Origin: Brugia malayi
Taxonomy: Eukaryota > Nematoda > Chromadorea > Rhabditida > Onchocercidae
Assembly: GCF_000002995.4 (NCBI RefSeq)
Contig: NW_025062479.1
Location: 13,097,721 to 13,161,720, forward strand
Direction: 5' to 3'
DNA length: 64,000 nt
Shown: piece by piece, positions 59,850 through 64,000 of the stretch
How the letters are laid out: every line of letters begins with the position of its first letter
Position numbering within the stretch: position 1 is the first letter of the stretch
Notes under the pieces: generated by a model
The model's database searches: none
What the model was told of the DNA's origin: nothing
Seen by the model: only the letters and a program-made list of their open reading frames with translations
Made by a program: the position numbers and the translations under genes

Positions 59850-61842
59850 TTTTTTGTGGTAAGAAATCCACTTATGTCACATTTCTTAGGATAATCATTA
59901 GTGAGTACATTAACAAAAAGCGCCTAATTTGTAGAGAAAAAAAAGTTATACTAATTATAGCTCTATGTAATATGCATTCAAATAAAATTTAATATAAATT
60001 TTATAGTTGAAGGAAAAAAAAAAAAAAAAAACAAACAAACATAAAATTTGAAAAGATCCTATTGAAAAGTAATATTAATTCAAGCAATGAAATAATTAAA
60101 TTGGAACATACATGTAAGCTTTATGTTATGAAACATTGGAATAGAAAAAATATTATTAGAAATGAAAATAACTTTCATTTTATTTTATATTCTTCTGACA
60201 ATGATCCAGTTATATGTTTCTTGATATTATATCTTTTCAAAATATTTTAGCATCGTTTTTTTCATCCTTCCTTCTTTTTCAATTTCAAAGTGTTAGTTTC
60301 ATTTTTTCTTTTCTCTAAATGAATAAATTAATTCAAAAAAAAAAAAAAAAAAATAATGATGAAGATCAATCTTAAGTTGTTTTACAAATTATTATTTATT
60401 AAGTTTATGATACAAAACATTCAAATATTAACATTTGTCGAAATGTGCATAAAACTTAAGAAAACAATTTACGTTTAATTTCAGATAAAACAAAAAAATA
60501 ATAATTAACTGTTACTTATCATTTGGTAATGAAGTATATGTCTCATATAATTCATTTATTTCATAGCTTATTCTGAAAGATTAAAAGAATTAAAACAATT
60601 GTTGAAATGTAGCAGTTAATAGTGAAAATAAAACAATTGCATACGCCAATGAATCAGTAAACATTTCAATTGCATAGAATGACAAGTGAGAGAGAGAGAA
60701 AGGGAGGGAGAGACAGGGAAAAAGGAAGAAAGATGCAGTGAATAATCTCTTTCAATGTATACTATTTATCATTTTCTGATTACATAAGCTTAAATTCAAT
60801 CATTGTGCTTCTGATAATAGTTTCACATTTAATATGCTACAATATAGAATTGTAAATTATCACAATTAACGACTAACATTGTTATAAATAGGCTAATTAA
60901 TTTAGATGAAATTAGTCAAATTATTAGTTCAGGTAAAATTAATATAAGGAATGAAAGTTATTAATAATATTCATCATCTATTATTTATATAAATGTATAT
61001 GCATAAATAAATAATGTATTACATATAAAGAAGCTATAAATTCACTGGCTATTTACTGGCTATCAAATTATTGCCAAATGAAATGCAAAAAAAAGAAAGA
61101 AAAAATGAATCGAAATACAGATAAATTTAGATAAAATATAATAAAAACAAATCTATGAAGAATATTTAATTATAAATTTTAACTATTTCTGTACAAAACT
61201 ATTAAGTATAAATTAAATTTATAAGAATTTAAGTAATATTTCACAAATAAAATTATAAAATTTTACCTAGTAAGAAAATTTGAAAGTAAATATAAGTAAT
61301 ATAAGTAGAAATAAATTCATTCATAGATATATCAAATGATGATGGAATGAATAAATGAAATGTATATAAAGTGAAGAAACATTTAACTATTCGTCAATGC
61401 AATTCTTCATCATAATAATTCAACATGGAATAGAAAATTCAATAATGGGAAAAAAATGGAATAAAGATGGAATAGATAAAAATTAATTCAATGTGAGAGT
61501 GAAAGTTAAAATGAATGTGAGAATAAAAATGAAACAGAATAAAATCAAGCAGAACGAAGTGTAATAGAACAGAATGAAATGATAATAAATTATTATGAAT
61601 TGAAATTAATTTTAAATATATATGTCTGAAATAGAAAACAAAAATACATGCGTTTAATGAAAGATGTATGCATTAGCATATAAAAATCACAAATTTTATT
61701 TCTTCTTGTATTCCGCATCAATTTGCTTTTATTTCTTTTTTTTTTTTTTTGCATTTGTAAAATATTCATAATAAAATGAAATCACTGTTATGATGGATGT
61801 AATCAATTACACCTTACCTAGTATCAACCAACCAATTCTGTT

Positions 61843-61902
<60 letters not shown>

Positions 61903-63690
61903 TGTGTGTGTGGTTTTACCTATTTTTGTAAAGTAGGAATGAACCATTTGATGAGAAAATCATACCAAATTATAGCGACGTCCAAAATTTTATGCTTCAT
62001 TAAGTTGCTTTAATCATTTGGCGTTATATACCAATTATTTTTTAATGCAATCAAAAAAGGAAAAAGAAAACTTCAAATATATTAATCAAACATTTTTGAC
62101 AAAGTCTGCAATTTAAAAAAGAAAAAAAAAAAAAAAAAACAGGAGAAAAGACAATTCTTCTCATATATGGAATGAATATGTTTGGAAGTAAAACATTAAG
62201 TTTTATCTATAAAAGTGTTTTGTGCATAAAAATGAATTAGGCAAAAATGTGTGATTCAAATAGTATAAGAAAATTTTACGCTTGAACAATAATAACTTGC
62301 TTTGCATGACCAGAAATAATTCAAATTCAAAGAAAAAGATGAAATGAAGCCTTATTCCCTTAAGGATTATATTAACTAACTAGGCAAGATATGCAAATAT
62401 ATTTAAGATAAAGAAACTACATTATCAGAAAAATGTTTTTAGCTTAATAAACAATGAAAAATCACAATTTATCGTTGATTAGCAATATTCACTTATCATT
62501 ATCATATTATCATGAATTTTACAATGTTAACTTAATTGCTGCGAAATATAATATATGTAAGAAACATTTTAAGATATACTAATATATTTTATTTAAAAGT
62601 TATATTTAATTAACTAAGCAATATTCTCCTAGCTATTATCATTATTACCCCAAGAAGTGAACGTTGACAATCGAATGTAAACTTATCATCATTCTCCCAT
62701 AAAATATGATATGGTATAGGTAACATGTGATAAGATGTAATATTGTCTACAAATATTCCAACAATAAATTATCAATTAAAAGAAAAAGAAAAAAGTAGGA
62801 AATAACTAATAAGAACAAAGGAAAAGCAAAGTAAATAAAAGACAAATGAAAAGGATTAAATGTATTTGATAATAATCAGGAGTTTATTGATAAGTAAGTC
62901 AATGACACCTGTTAGCCTTAGCTTATGCTATAGTAGTTGCTATCGTTGTTATTTATTAGAAGAAATCTTCGACTTACTTTAACATCTTTCTAAAACTTCA
63001 TACTTTTATTTTCTCTCTCTCTCTCTCTCTTCCTTTCTTTCTTTCGTTCTTTTCTTTCTCCTCTTATTCTTCAAAATTAAATGAAAAAATATATATATAT
63101 ATATATATATGTAGAGAGAATAATAAATAATATAAGCAAACTATGAATTTATCTACTTTTCCATTTTTTCATTCTAACTTTATCTTTCTTTCCCTCTGTC
63201 GGATAACTTAACTTACAGCTATTTATTTTGTTGCTAATCAATAAGAGGTGGAGAAGAAATTTAGTAATATCAACAAAATAAAGAAAAAGAAAGAGAAAGG
63301 GAGAGAGAAAAAATAAGAAGAAAGAAAGAAAACGATGTAAAAGTAAATAATAAAAGAATTGAATGGAAAGAAAGACGAAAAAGATATTTAAATTGATTTA
63401 GATTCAATTTTATTGAAAATGCTTCAAAAATTATTTCACTCAATAATGATAATGAAGTAAAGAATGGGTGAAAATTGAGAGAATAAAAGAAGAATGAATA
63501 AGCAAAAATGATGAGAAATGAAAAGAAAATAAAAGGAAAGAAATTAGAGAGAGGGAGGAAAGAGAGAGAAAAATATGAGAAAGAGAATGCAAAGAAAAGA
63601 TGAAGAGATAAAAAGAGGAAAAAATAGATGAAATAAGACTATTACTGATAGTAATAGTAATAGTAATAGTGATAAGGAGATTGAAAGAGA
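59850..63690. other. AT-rich stretch without a recognisable gene
   Basis: Simple repeats include GA tracts at 60690-60720, CT at 63013-63032, (TA)n at 63091-63110 and AGTAAT units at 63647-63672. No coding island. Confidence 0.5.
61846..61913. repeat. (TG)n microsatellite
   Basis: About 34 TG units with a single TC interruption. Confidence 0.97.
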
Positions 63691-63698
63691 GAGAATGA

Positions 63699-63797
63699 AT
63701 GATTTTTATACAAATTAGCTCAGCTGTTCTGTCTTACAACATTAAGCAGAAGGATGCTAACAATGATTACATTGATGCTTGGTGGAAAATATTTTAA
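63699..63797 (+). CDS. Candidate short ORF or terminal exon (32 aa)
   Basis: From ATG 63699 the frame reads MIFIQISSAVLSYNIKQKD, then ANNDYIDAWWKIF and TAA. A TTAGCTCAG acceptor-like site lies inside, so only the part from AVLSYN may be exonic. The second half is compositionally unlike the flanks. No family recognised; weak. Confidence 0.2.
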   Translation: MIFIQISSAVLSYNIKQKDANNDYIDAWWKIF

Positions 63798-64000
63798 GTG
63801 AAGTTTCAATCGATAATATATACATTTCCAATTTGCTTCTTTTTAGAAAAAAACTTTTTTTCTTCAATTAATTTCAAATTATTATTTATTAATAAATAAC
63901 TGAAAATATGGCAGTAAAATAATAATTACTGTTTTATCTGTAATTTTACTTTAATTCAATATCTTTATGTGTTTTTTTTTTTTTTTTTTTGTAATTCTAT

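Overview
The window looks like nuclear DNA of an AT-rich nematode, most likely a spirurid/filarial (clade III) worm. Three things support this. There are short conserved exons with nematode-type TTTCAG acceptors and short coding 5' exons sitting directly behind acceptors, as expected for SL trans-splicing. A perfect 22-nt copy of the nematode SL1 spliced leader lies on the minus strand at 23086-23107. The gene content is metazoan. Non-coding DNA is very AT-rich and full of homopolymers and microsatellites. The species cannot be fixed from sequence alone.

Layout. (1) 1-7.6 kb (possibly to 16.3 kb), minus strand: the 5' half of a cyclase-associated protein (CAP, actin regulator) gene that runs off the left edge. 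Five ordinary CAP exons are present. The 5.9-kb intron between exons 1 and 2 holds a 1.9-kb open exon (2475-4392) coding about 640 disordered residues; its donor has the same phase as exon 1, so it reads in frame into CAP exon 2. A second possible upstream exon (11212-11553), and more weakly one at 16249-16290, would also join CAP exon 1 in phase. (2) 12-27 kb: mostly gene-poor, AT-rich, with micro- and minisatellites, a few weak coding islands and the orphan SL1 sequence. (3) 27.4-34 kb: a graveyard of gene pieces: the first exon of a carboxylesterase with a frameshift, a 640-bp foldback element, a cyclophilin-domain pseudogene with a frameshift and a dead splice acceptor, and a two-exon relic of an unidentified beta-domain protein. 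(4) 34-41 kb: no gene seen; diverged duplications, tandem repeats and hairpins. (5) 41.2-48.6 kb, plus strand: a complete 15-exon gene for an M28B metallopeptidase of the NAALADase/glutamate carboxypeptidase II family (754 aa) with all zinc ligands. (6) 52.0-54.9 kb, minus strand, convergent with the previous gene: a complete six-exon Na+/K+-ATPase beta subunit gene (320 aa). (7) 55-64 kb: no convincing gene; simple repeats, a perfect hairpin at 59.8 kb, and a GC-richer island at 58.7 kb.

The three real genes are not an obvious functional unit. Peptidase and ATPase beta are type II membrane proteins; CAP is cytosolic and recycles actin. The most interesting signals are the CAP gene's large in-phase alternative 5' exon and the orphan SL1 sequence.
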